Source of the DNA: a bacterium (Candidatus Blackallbacteria) CG13_big_fil_rev_8_21_14_2_50_49_14
Lineage (GTDB): Bacteria > Cyanobacteriota > Sericytochromatia > UBA7694
Length of the DNA: 64,000 nt
Reading direction: 5' to 3'
NCBI GenBank assembly: GCA_002783405.1
Contig: PFGG01000065.1
Coordinates: 186,001-250,000 of the forward strand
Below the pieces are notes generated by a model that saw only the letters and a list, made by a program, of their open reading frames with translations, searched no databases and was not told the DNA's origin. The position numbers and the translations under genes are program-made. Below are positions 55,656 through 63,379 of this stretch, piece after piece; position 1 is the first letter of the stretch, and every line of letters begins with the position of its first letter.

Positions 55656-56369
55656 ATGTTGCTTTATGGTGCCTTGATTGTCGGACTCCAAATTGCCTGC
55701 GCTGTGCATTGCCTGCGTGGCAAATGCACTTCACGCAACTGGATCTGGTTGATTCTGGTTTTTCCGCTGATTGGCTCACTGATTTATTTGCTGGCAGAGG
55801 TCTTCCCCCATTGGGGCTCACCGCGCAGAACCAATCCCAACCCCTTGCGCTACCGGCCCAGTGAAAAAGAAATTCAGAGCGAACGTGAAAATTACCGCAA
55901 AATTCCTGAAATTCGCAGTCTGGAAAAACAAGCGGAAATCTGCCTTCAGTCGGGCCAACCCCTTGAAGCCCTCAACCATTTGCGCGCCTGCTTAAAGGGC
56001 CCCTGTGAAGACGACCCCGAACTGCTGTATAAACTGGCAGAAGCTGCTTTTCAGGCACGGGAATTCAGCCAGGCCCAGGAAGCCCTGAACAAAATCCGGG
56101 CCCTTTCGGATTACTCACCGGCCAAAGTGCGCTTACTGCTGGCCCGCAGCTACGCGGCTCAAGGCAGCAACGAAAAAGCAAAACCTCTGTTTGAATATCT
56201 GCTGGCCCAATACCCCTCGCCTGATGTTCGCTATTATTGGGCCTGTTTTTTACACGATCAGGGCCAAATTAACGCAGCCCAAAATCTTTGGCAGGAATTG
56301 GTAGCAGCCTTTCCGATCGGCAGTACGGCACCTGTCTGGCTGGAAGAAGCACGCTCACGCCTGGCTTAA
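55656..56369 (+). CDS. membrane protein with PLDc_N-like N terminus and TPRs
   Basis: 237 residues from ATG 55656 (GGAGAG five bases before; ATG 55653 also possible). Two N-terminal membrane helices (LLYGALIVGLQIACAVHCL and WIWLILVFPLIGSLIYLLAEVF) with an intervening RNWIW resemble the phospholipase-D nuclease N-terminal domain. A cytosolic TPR region follows (DDPELLYKLAEAAFQAREFSQAQEALNKI, SPAKVRLLLARSYAAQG). Its end overlaps the next, convergent gene by 15 bp. Confidence 0.75.
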   Translation: MLLYGALIVGLQIACAVHCLRGKCTSRNWIWLILVFPLIGSLIYLLAEVFPHWGSPRRTNPNPLRYRPSEKEIQSERENYRKIPEIRSLEKQAEICLQSGQPLEALNHLRACLKGPCEDDPELLYKLAEAAFQAREFSQAQEALNKIRALSDYSPAKVRLLLARSYAAQGSNEKAKPLFEYLLAQYPSPDVRYYWACFLHDQGQINAAQNLWQELVAAFPIGSTAPVWLEEARSRLA

Positions 56370-58454
56370 GAACTGCTCAATCCCGTCTCGCATGGCCTTT
56401 AAGCCCGCAGAATAATCGGCACGCGCCCAAGCCACCAGAGCAACGCCTAAAAATCCCTGCCATTGGCTGAGTGGATCGGTTTGACGTCGGGCGCACGCCA
56501 AAATTTCAACCATCACTTCAGGATAGCGCGCCCATTGATTGGACTCCCGCAAAACCGTCCCCAAGCGTAAAAACGAGGCAAGTTGAGCCTGCACGGGCGT
56601 GATTTCGCGCAAAGTGGCAAAGCCAGCGGCCAGTTGACCGGCCCAGATCTGGGTATGCCCGACGGCCCCCAAGGCATCGGCCCGCCATTCAGGCGCAATC
56701 ATTTCAACACGCTGCTTCAGTTCAGCAAACCAAGCCTCCTGTTCAGGGGGAGGGTGCTGGGCCAGCGCCAGTCCCAGTGCAGAAAGGGCCTGCAAGGGCT
56801 GGTAGGCCTCAAGGGTATCCCAATCCGTAAACAGAGCCTGCCAATAGGGCTTGACCTCATGCCAAGGCAGATGGGGCAGCAAGCCCTGCGCCATTTCCAA
56901 ACACAAAATCCAATGCCCCCAACCCGGCAGACGGGCCTGTAAAAACGCAACCAAAAGCTTCACATGCTCTGAACTCAGCTCCTGCGCAGGCAGGGCCAAA
57001 ACAGCAGCGACCCAATCACGCAGTTCCCAGGGACTTTCTGTACGCATTTCTTGGGCCAGCGCCCAATCCTGCGCTTCCTGCAAAGCATTTTCCAAAGTGG
57101 CCATTAAAGCCTGTGCAGCAACCGGGCTGTCTTGAAGAATCCACTTGCGTCCTTGCGAGAGCGCTTTCAAAAGCGATTTTTGCTGACGCTTCAATTCAGA
57201 AACCGTCAGCGGCTGGATCAAACTGAAACCCCAGGCAAGAATCTGGCGTCGCCGCGCCTGGTAACGTTTGCCCGAACTGTGTTTCAGCAGATGGGTCGCG
57301 GTCTGCAAATGCAAAAGCAAGGCTTTGGCCTCGCCTCTCAACTCATGGCTGCAAAACCAATACTCGCGAAACAGAGGGGCAGCCGAAGCCTCGCCCCAAC
57401 GCGCCAACCAAACTGGCAGCTCGGCAAGCAAAGCCCGCGCGGCGTCCTGATCCCCCAGGGCCTCGCGATACCCCAGATAAACAGCACGCTGAACCGGGGA
57501 CAAATCTTCAAGCTTTAAATCAACAAGCCAATTTTGCTCCACAGGCCATTGCCAACCTGCGACCAGCTTGGTTAAGCGCAAAAGGCCATTCTCAGACTCT
57601 TCAGTCAGGCCCTGGTACTTGCTGCCCAATTCACGCACCCAGGCCTGTAAAAGACTGAAGCGATCCAAGGGCCCTTGAACGGTCTCAAGCTCTAAATAAT
57701 TGAGCTGAAACAGCATGCGTTCCAATTCGACACGCTGGGCCTCTTGAGAAAGGTGAGGAAAGGTTTCTTTCCAACGTTTTAAAGCAAAACGGGCAGGCCG
57801 TGCATAGCCAGAGCGCAGCCAAACCAAGCCCAAATCAAAAGCCAAACCAGCCTGATTCTGTAAAGGACTTTGGCTAAGCAAGACAGCCATTTCTTCAAGC
57901 AAAAGCTCGGCTTGGGTTTGCAAGCCCAGGCCCTGGGCTATCTGGGTTAGCTCCCCCAGCAATTCCAACTGAATTTCTGCTCCAGCCACAGACTCCAGCC
58001 ATTGAATCGCCAAACGCAAAAGCAGCTGCTTTAAAGAGCGGCTCCAATCGGGAACCATACGAATCATGGGGGCCAGCTGTAAAATCAGCAAAGAACAGGG
58101 ATAAAGCCTGGGCAAAGCAGGCTGCCAAACCGTGGGATCTTTCCAGACCTGCAGGTCACGCCCCAGCAAAAGCAAAACCCCTTCCAAGGGCAAGAGTTCT
58201 TGCAATTCCTCAAACTCACTTAGGCTTTTGTTTGCAAACAGATGCCAGAGTTCCTGACGTTTCTGAAGTAAACGTCGGGAACGTCGGCTGGGTGGAGAAG
58301 TGGAGGCCTCTTCGGTTAAACAGGCCAGCAGCCAATACCAGAGCAAAAGAAACTCTTTGGGGGGCAAAAAACGCAATTGTTCCAGCAATTCCTGCCATTG
58401 CGTAAAATCTGAAGAAAAAGGAGAGGGGGGCAGAGAAAGCAGGGACATGCTCAA
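56355..58454 (-). CDS. large alpha-helical repeat protein, unknown
   Basis: 699 residues, Leu/Trp/Gln-rich throughout, built of helical pairs like a degenerate TPR/ARM solenoid (e.g. AGLAFDLGLVWLRSGYARPARFALKRW, WQGFLGVALVAWARADYSAGLKAMRDG). No signal, membrane helix or catalytic motif is seen. I do not recognise the family. The start codon lies some 24 bases after the apparent end of the large RNA copy A on the same strand, so this gene may be read from the RNA's promoter. Confidence 0.7.
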   Translation of the reverse strand: MSMSLLSLPPSPFSSDFTQWQELLEQLRFLPPKEFLLLWYWLLACLTEEASTSPPSRRSRRLLQKRQELWHLFANKSLSEFEELQELLPLEGVLLLLGRDLQVWKDPTVWQPALPRLYPCSLLILQLAPMIRMVPDWSRSLKQLLLRLAIQWLESVAGAEIQLELLGELTQIAQGLGLQTQAELLLEEMAVLLSQSPLQNQAGLAFDLGLVWLRSGYARPARFALKRWKETFPHLSQEAQRVELERMLFQLNYLELETVQGPLDRFSLLQAWVRELGSKYQGLTEESENGLLRLTKLVAGWQWPVEQNWLVDLKLEDLSPVQRAVYLGYREALGDQDAARALLAELPVWLARWGEASAAPLFREYWFCSHELRGEAKALLLHLQTATHLLKHSSGKRYQARRRQILAWGFSLIQPLTVSELKRQQKSLLKALSQGRKWILQDSPVAAQALMATLENALQEAQDWALAQEMRTESPWELRDWVAAVLALPAQELSSEHVKLLVAFLQARLPGWGHWILCLEMAQGLLPHLPWHEVKPYWQALFTDWDTLEAYQPLQALSALGLALAQHPPPEQEAWFAELKQRVEMIAPEWRADALGAVGHTQIWAGQLAAGFATLREITPVQAQLASFLRLGTVLRESNQWARYPEVMVEILACARRQTDPLSQWQGFLGVALVAWARADYSAGLKAMRDGIEQFLSQA

Positions 58455-58477
58455 TTCCTCTGAAAAGTTCTCAGCCT

Positions 58478-58496
58478 GAAAAAGGCGATGAGCCTC
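58478..58496 (-). terminator. possible weak terminator at the 3' end of RNA copy A
   Basis: On the minus strand, GAGGC, loop TCATC, GCCTTTTT: a 5-bp stem and a U run. The same element with a different loop occurs in copy B. The stem is short, so read-through into the 699-residue protein gene is possible. Confidence 0.45.
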
Positions 58497-59220
58497 GAGA
58501 AAACGAGAATTTCCGCGTCGCTGCCCTTCCTGAAGTCTTCGTATTCACCAGGCGGCTCTCCGTTTCAGGCGCCTCAACCACTTGCAGCGTTCACTTGCCC
58601 TTGCGGGAAGCTCGCTCTGAGCGGCTTGTATCTGGTTCCAACTATCCCGCGCACGGGATCCTTCTACAAGGTTCTTGCCCTGTTTCAGGGGATTCCCCAT
58701 CTTTGGCTTTTCGGGAACAAACCTTGCGGCCCCTTCTCGACTGGGCACTCCTGACTTTTTTCAAGCCTTCAGTGCTTTGCAATCCAAAGATGTCCTTTGC
58801 CTTGCGGCCAGTGACCCTCTTACAGTTGCCCCTTCAGGGTTTTACCCACTCTGTGTATCGACCCCCGTTACCGGCGTCTGCCACTCTTGTCCTTTTGCCA
58901 TTGCTGGCCGGGACTTCAGCGGTTTTTCCACACAGCGTGTGTGTCTGAGCTTGCGCTCAAACCTTGACCCTCTTGGGTGTTGACCTCTCAGGGATTTCTC
59001 CTCTCGATCCGCTTTTCTCTGCTTCCAGAAAATGACCTTCGTGCCGTTTCTACGACTTCAAGGCTTTGTTCAGATCCAGAGTTGGCATGGCTGGTCGTGT
59101 AAGTCACCTGGCTCGTCTCCTTGCCAGGAACAGGCACGCGCTGCCGCCCCTCTCAGGCTTTCCAGCTGATTTTCATCAGCTGTTCTGCGACGCTTCTTCA
59201 TTTGTTTTCCGAAGCTCATG
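58478..59220 (-). ncRNA. large structured non-coding RNA, copy A
   Basis: About 740 nt transcribed leftward. On the minus strand, hairpins capped by GNRA tetraloops occur at 58598-58607, 58720-58730, 58799-58808, 58865-58874 (GUAA), 58897-58908, 58943-58962 (8-bp stem) and 59163-59182 (8-bp stem, GAAA). A further CCCG-UGCG-CGGG hairpin at 58644-58659 is enclosed by a CTTGTA/TACAAG pairing. On the plus strand these loops are not GNRA. Copy B keeps most of these helices with compensating or wobble changes. No start codon with a convincing frame exists. Class unknown; it could be related to GOLLD, ROOL or OLE-type RNAs, or new. Confidence 0.8.
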
Positions 59221-59226
59221 TAAATC

Positions 59227-59255
59227 ATCTTACAGCTCCCGACTTTAAATGTCAA
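59227..59255 (-). promoter_or_regulatory. minus-strand promoter of RNA copy A
   Basis: TTGACA (59255-59250), a 17-bp spacer and TAAGAT (59232-59227), read on the minus strand. The same -35 and spacing recur in copy B, although the spacer sequence differs. The start is expected near 59219. Confidence 0.82.
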
Positions 59256-59395
59256 GATTTAACTAAATTTAATTTAAAATAAAATTAAGACAATCAGAAA
59301 AATTGAGGCCAAGAGCGGGTTTCAAAAATATTTTTTGCGAAAGCTAAAAAACATGAAATACTGAGCATAGTCCAAATTCAGACACAAGGAAGCCC

Positions 59396-60001
59396 ATGAC
59401 CGTGCAAATGCTTCACAACACAAGCCTGGAGCTTGATCATCACTATGATCAACTCGAAGCTGCGATTGCAGGTCTGGTCGCAAGCTACCAACAGGCCCCG
59501 ACGATCAAGGCCTCTCTCGACCCAGCTGACTTGCTCAAACTGAGTAAAGATCAACAGTTTTTAAAAAAAAGCTGTGATAGTTTTCAAACCGCGCTCGATG
59601 CCCTGGATACAGACAAAACCCATGAAACAGCGCAACTGCATCTCAATCTGAAACCCCTGCAACTGCGGCTGGCTTTATTGGATGAAGCGCTGCGCGTTTC
59701 AGAAATTTTCAAATCCCTCGATACACGTATCAAAGCTGAAATCGCTGAAGTCAAAGAAGCAAGTATTGCCCTGAGCAAGCAAATTTTGCCCTATCATCTG
59801 CCCAAATTTGAAGCCGGGCTTGAAATGTTTATGGATCGCTGTGATCAGGTTGCCGATCTGCTCGATACCCTCGAACAACAGGGGCATGAAATCACGGTTT
59901 TCATGCCCGATTATGAAATGTGGCTGTTTCTGGTGGAACAATTTGGCGAAATTCTCGATGAACGCATAGAAATCCTGAAACCCCAGGCCCTCACCCCATG
60001 A
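59396..60001 (+). CDS. helical protein of unknown function
   Basis: 201 residues, almost entirely helical with heptad-like stretches (LLDEALRVSEIFKSLDTRIKAEIAEVKEASIALSKQ), no signal or membrane helix. AAGGA lies before the ATG. No family recognised. It overlaps the next lipoprotein gene by 4 bp. It is the first gene inside the block flanked by the two RNA copies. Confidence 0.65.
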   Translation: MTVQMLHNTSLELDHHYDQLEAAIAGLVASYQQAPTIKASLDPADLLKLSKDQQFLKKSCDSFQTALDALDTDKTHETAQLHLNLKPLQLRLALLDEALRVSEIFKSLDTRIKAEIAEVKEASIALSKQILPYHLPKFEAGLEMFMDRCDQVADLLDTLEQQGHEITVFMPDYEMWLFLVEQFGEILDERIEILKPQALTP

Positions 60002-60357
60002 AAGCCACCACTCTTTTTCTAGGCGGAATATTGGGCTTATTTTGCATCAGTACAAGCGCTTGTAGTCTGCAATGGAGCAATTTTCAAGGCATCAACCTGA
60101 GCAAGGGCAGTGCCAGCAGCCAAGTGGCCAATGGCACAATTAAAATCAGCTGGGAACGCAGCGCTGACAATATTCTGAAAATTACTGGCCAACTGAATTT
60201 CAAATTGGAAAAACTCTATCTGCAGCTGAAACGCAATCAAACCCTGCTTCATCAGGAAACTGTCACCCCTCAGGCAGACGGCAGTTTTAGCGCGCAAATA
60301 GCCGACCCCCAGTTTGCTCAAGAACTGTGTATTGAAACCGCCTGCTTCGCGCTTTAA
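59998..60357 (+). CDS. small lipoprotein, unknown
   Basis: 119 residues. A signal peptide ends in lipobox STSAC (Cys22). The mature part is a small beta domain (GTIKISWERSADNILKITGQLNFKLEKLYLQLKRN). It is co-translated with the previous gene through an ATGA overlap. Its end overlaps the end of the convergent gene by 4 bp. Function unknown. Confidence 0.68.
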   Translation: MKATTLFLGGILGLFCISTSACSLQWSNFQGINLSKGSASSQVANGTIKISWERSADNILKITGQLNFKLEKLYLQLKRNQTLLHQETVTPQADGSFSAQIADPQFAQELCIETACFAL

Positions 60358-60929
60358 AAGACCCCAAAAATACGCTGGCGGGCTTTGAACTTGAAGAGAT
60401 AAATCCGGCGACGGCCCGGAGCAAGGTAATCGTTGCCTGAGGGATGGTGGTCGATCAACTCTTCATTTTTGGTCAGATTGCGCACCACCAGATTGCCACG
60501 CCAGGTTTGAGGATTGATCATGCCCTGACCAATACTGAAAAGCACCAAATTTTCACCTTCACGGCGTACTTTGACGACCTTGCGCCAGGGGGGCTGATTC
60601 ATTTTCAAGGTTTGGGTAATGCCATCAAAGACAAGTGTGGCCTCATCATCAACCTGAGAAATGGTAAATTCAAGCTCATCCCCCACATGCACCTCATGGG
60701 GTAAATCCGCGGTATAGCTCGTCACCTTATCGGGGTCATGGCTCAATTCTTTGAGCACGCCATAGAGGGTTGAAAAAGTTTCCTGATAGGGATTCATCTT
60801 GCCCAATAAAGAGCCCAGATTGATTTCCACCACCGCTCCCGAAGCAGGAGAGGGAGAAGACTCAGCAGCTTCCACAGGCGAACTTGAGAGTCCGAGGATC
60901 AAAAGCGAGAAAAATAATTTTGCAATCAC
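60354..60929 (-). CDS. exported protein, unknown
   Basis: 191 residues from a GTG at 60929 (GGAG six bases upstream). Signal peptide IAKLFFSLLILGLSSSPVEA. The mature part is beta-rich (DLPHEVHVGDELEFTISQVDDEATLVFDGI, GNLVVRNLTKNEE) with a basic aromatic C terminus (RRRIYLFKFKARQRIFGVF). Not recognised. It may be periplasmic and is divergent from the LIM-domain gene. Confidence 0.65.
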   Translation of the reverse strand: MIAKLFFSLLILGLSSSPVEAAESSPSPASGAVVEINLGSLLGKMNPYQETFSTLYGVLKELSHDPDKVTSYTADLPHEVHVGDELEFTISQVDDEATLVFDGITQTLKMNQPPWRKVVKVRREGENLVLFSIGQGMINPQTWRGNLVVRNLTKNEELIDHHPSGNDYLAPGRRRIYLFKFKARQRIFGVF

Positions 60930-61060
60930 ACACAGCTCCAGCCCAAAAATAGTCGATTGATTCTGAGCCGGATAATACTCCATTCAAGCTGAATCCAGCA
61001 AGAGGTTCGCTCTTGCCGCTTAAAATCCCTGCCACTAAAATAAAAAAGAGGAAAAAATCA

Positions 61061-62413
61061 ATGCCAATGCCCCCCAATCTCTGCACCCGTTGTGGCAAAC
61101 GTCTGGGCCCACAGGCCATTCGTGCCGCAGGCAAACAGTTTCACCCCCCATGTTATATCTGCGACAGCTGCAAAAAACCGCTTGAAAAAACCTTTGTGCC
61201 GCGTGGCGACAAACTTTACCATCCAGCTTGCCATGAAAAACTCTTTGTTCCCAAATGCACAGCCTGTGGTCAGGCCATTCAAGGGACCTATCACAAAGAC
61301 GCGCAGGGCCGTTACCACCCAGAGTGCTATCAAAAACTTCACAATTTGGTCTGCAGCCTGTGTCAGCAAGCGATTGAAGGGCCCTATCTTCAGGACAGCT
61401 GGGGGCAGAAGGCGCACCCAGAGCACCCCGAAGGCCCCACAGGTCAATGCAATGTCTGTGCCCGCCTGATTTATGCCAGCGCCGCAGGGGGCACCCATAT
61501 TTTAGGCGATGGCCGTTTACTATGTGCTGGCTGTCATGCTGAACAGGTTGAAGGGTTTGCTGCTACCCAAGCCGCAAAACTGGCTGTCATTGCCCAAATG
61601 CACGCGGTCGGTTTTGACTATATCCCAGACTATATCCAAGTCAAACGCTACGAAGACCAGCAGTTGATCAACCAGCGCATGCGCGCTTCGGCCACAGGCA
61701 ATATTCATGGTTATACCCGCACAGCCCAACGCAATATTCCCGGTTATGGCCTGATTCTCGAACACAGCATTCATATTCTTGAAGGCTTGCCCAAAGTGGC
61801 CTTTATGGGGGTTCTGGCACATGAACTGCTGCATGTCTGGGTCAATGAACGCCCGCTGAGTCATCTCAGCCATGAAGAAGTTGAAGGTTTTTGTAATTTG
61901 GGTTCGGCCTTGATTTGCCAGAACGCACTTCAGCAGGAAGATTCAGCCCTGGCACGGGTCTTGCTGGAACGCATGCAAACCGATCCTGACCCGGCCTATG
62001 GCGAAGGCTACCGCGCCATGGCCTGGCGCTTAAATAAACTGGGCTGGCCTGCTTTATTGGCAGCGCTACAGAACCCAGAGCAGCGCTTAGAAGCACCGCC
62101 AGCAGAAGTCTTAAAGCCGCAAATAAAAGCAGCTCCCACACCCCCTGCTCCGCGCTCAGTTGAAGCAGAACGGAATGCGAAAACCGCTGAAAAGCTGGCA
62201 GAACTCAAAGCCCGTCTGGCCCAAACTCCGGCAAGCAGTCGCCCTGAAGCATCAGCGCAGACGCCACCCCCACCCCGTCCGGAAGTGGCTCCTGAAATCG
62301 CAGAAAAGATTCGTGAACGCTTTGCGCAAAGAAGGCCTGAGCCTCCCAAACCAGGGGGAAATAAACCGGGGGGAAGTAAATTGGGCAAAATGAAAAAACC
62401 CGGTAAGCGATAG
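61061..62413 (+). CDS. bacterial LIM-domain protein with DA1-like zinc peptidase domain
   Basis: 450 residues from ATG 61061 (GAGGAAAAAATCA upstream). Residues ~7-165 carry Cys/His zinc fingers of LIM type (CTRCGKRL..HPPCYICDSC, CTACGQAI..HPECY, CSLCQQAI, CNVCARLI..CAGCH). Residues ~170-340 resemble the plant DA1 peptidase region, with zinc motif His254-Glu255-x2-His258 (AHELLHVW) and a following EEVEGFCN, as in DA1. The C terminus is Pro/Lys-rich. Plant DA1 is a ubiquitin-regulated peptidase; the bacterial substrates are unknown. A hairpin terminator overlaps its stop. Confidence 0.85.
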   Translation: MPMPPNLCTRCGKRLGPQAIRAAGKQFHPPCYICDSCKKPLEKTFVPRGDKLYHPACHEKLFVPKCTACGQAIQGTYHKDAQGRYHPECYQKLHNLVCSLCQQAIEGPYLQDSWGQKAHPEHPEGPTGQCNVCARLIYASAAGGTHILGDGRLLCAGCHAEQVEGFAATQAAKLAVIAQMHAVGFDYIPDYIQVKRYEDQQLINQRMRASATGNIHGYTRTAQRNIPGYGLILEHSIHILEGLPKVAFMGVLAHELLHVWVNERPLSHLSHEEVEGFCNLGSALICQNALQQEDSALARVLLERMQTDPDPAYGEGYRAMAWRLNKLGWPALLAALQNPEQRLEAPPAEVLKPQIKAAPTPPAPRSVEAERNAKTAEKLAELKARLAQTPASSRPEASAQTPPPPRPEVAPEIAEKIRERFAQRRPEPPKPGGNKPGGSKLGKMKKPGKR

Positions 62414-62440
62414 GGGGGGGAGGTGCTTACCGGGTTTCAT
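62396..62440 (+). terminator. terminator of the LIM/DA1-like gene
   Basis: AAACCCGGTAAGC (62396-62408) pairs perfectly over 13 bp with GCTTACCGGGTTT (62425-62437). The stop codon lies in the loop. The T run after it is short. Confidence 0.75.
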
Positions 62441-62457
62441 TTACAAGGCTGAGCCTG

Positions 62458-62474
62458 TAAAAGGCACAAGCCTC
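62458..62474 (-). terminator. possible weak terminator at the 3' end of RNA copy B
   Basis: On the minus strand, GAGGC, loop TTGT, GCCTTTTA: same short stem as in copy A, with a different loop. Confidence 0.4.
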
Positions 62475-63190
62475 GAAGTCGATTCAAATTCTCGTATCGC
62501 TTTTCCTTCTTGAAGTCTTCGTCTTCCCCAGGCAACTTCCCATTTCAGGTGCCTCAACCACTTTCAGCGTTCAGCGCTCTTAGCGGCTTGTATCTGGTTC
62601 CAACTATCCCGCGCACGGGATCCTTCTACAAGGTTTATGCGCCACTACAGGGTATTCTCCCCTGTCGGCCTTATGCGGACAAACCTTGCGGCTTCTTCGC
62701 ACCTGGGCACTCCTGGCTTTTTACAAACCTTCAGTGCTTTACACTCCGACAGAATCCTTTGCCTTGCGGCCAGTGACCCTCTTGTGGTTACGCCTTCAGG
62801 GTTTTACACTCCTGCGTATCGGCCACCGTCACCGGCACCTGCCACTCCTGTCCTTTCGCCATTGCTGGCCGGGACTTCAGCGGTTTATTCCACGCTTTTC
62901 GTGTGTTTGAGCTTGCGCCCAAACCTTGACCCTCTTGGGTGTTTTGCCTTTCAGGGATTTCCCCTCTGCACCAGCGCCCGCCTGCTTCCAGGGGACTGCC
63001 TTTCTGCTGTTTTGACAACTTTAAGGCTTTGTTCCGGTTCAGAGTTGGCTTGCTTAAAACACTTCAACCGTCTGAGACAACGCATGTCTTTCAACGCTTC
63101 AAGTGCGCCGCCGCCCCTCTGAGGCTTTTTGGCCCGGGCTTACACCGGGACCCTGCGCGACACTTCTTTGATTGCTCTTCGAAGCTCGTG
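62458..63190 (-). ncRNA. large structured non-coding RNA, copy B
   Basis: About 730 nt on the minus strand. GNRA-capped hairpins lie at 62682-62693, 62761-62770, 62826-62835 (GUGA, GUAA in copy A), 62858-62869 and 62905-62924 (8-bp stem, GCAA). The last has wobble-compatible changes against copy A. The UGCG hairpin is at 62606-62621. A near-identical 20-base module occurs twice, at 62728-62747 and 62793-62812 (18 of 20 bases equal). The RNA runs toward the 3' end of the LIM/DA1 gene on the other strand, so here it is not a leader of any gene. Confidence 0.8.
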
Positions 63191-63196
63191 ATATTC

Positions 63197-63225
63197 ATCA
63201 TAGCCCCTGGCAAAGAAAATGTCAA
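63197..63225 (-). promoter_or_regulatory. minus-strand promoter of RNA copy B
   Basis: TTGACA (63225-63220), a 17-bp spacer and TATGAT (63202-63197) on the minus strand. It matches the copy A promoter in elements and spacing but not in spacer sequence. Confidence 0.85.
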
Positions 63226-63271
63226 GATAAGACTAAAAAAAAATTAAGAAAAGAATAAAATAAAAATTCAC

Positions 63272-63299
63272 TTGCCCCGAAAAAAGCGCATGATACACT
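63272..63299 (+). promoter_or_regulatory. promoter of the Gly-Thr-rich lipoprotein gene
   Basis: TTGCCC (63272-63277), 16 bp, TACACT (63294-63299) with an extended -10 TG at 63291-63292. Confidence 0.45.
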
Positions 63300-63379
63300 G
63301 TGTACAGCGATGATGGGCCGATTGAGTTTTTCTGCTGGCACTTTTTTCGCCCCAAACTATATTTCGAGGAGAATTTCCT

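Larger units (their letters stand above)
58473..59265 (-). repeat. large diverged direct repeat, copy A (promoter plus structured RNA)
   Basis: About 790 bp aligned end to end with 62449-63235. Shared blocks include a 54-base identical run at 58620-58673 (62582-62635 in copy B). Other shared blocks are the 58799-58808 region and 58943-58962. The left edge is CAGCCTG..AAAAGGC, the right edge TGTCAAGA-T-AACTAAA. There are indels between blocks. No protein-coding frame is conserved between the copies. Confidence 0.9.
62449..63235 (-). repeat. large diverged direct repeat, copy B
   Basis: Partner of 58473-59265, in the same orientation. The two lie about 3.2 kb apart and enclose four genes. Blocks of identity alternate with diverged stretches and small indels, as expected for an RNA gene under structural rather than coding selection. 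Confidence 0.9.

Noticed and set aside
58545..59255. Open frames on both strands inside the copy A repeat
   Set aside because: None is conserved as a frame in copy B, none has a good ribosome site, and substitutions follow RNA pairing rather than codons.
58473..63235. Group II intron or IscB/HEARO-type RNA as an explanation of the repeats
   Set aside because: No domain V-like hairpin, no reverse transcriptase or IscB gene next to either copy, and each copy has its own promoter. Not fully excluded without a covariance search.
62510..63247. Overlapping open frames inside copy B, e.g. a 161-codon plus-strand frame
   Set aside because: Same reasons as for copy A; these are shadows of a structured RNA sequence.
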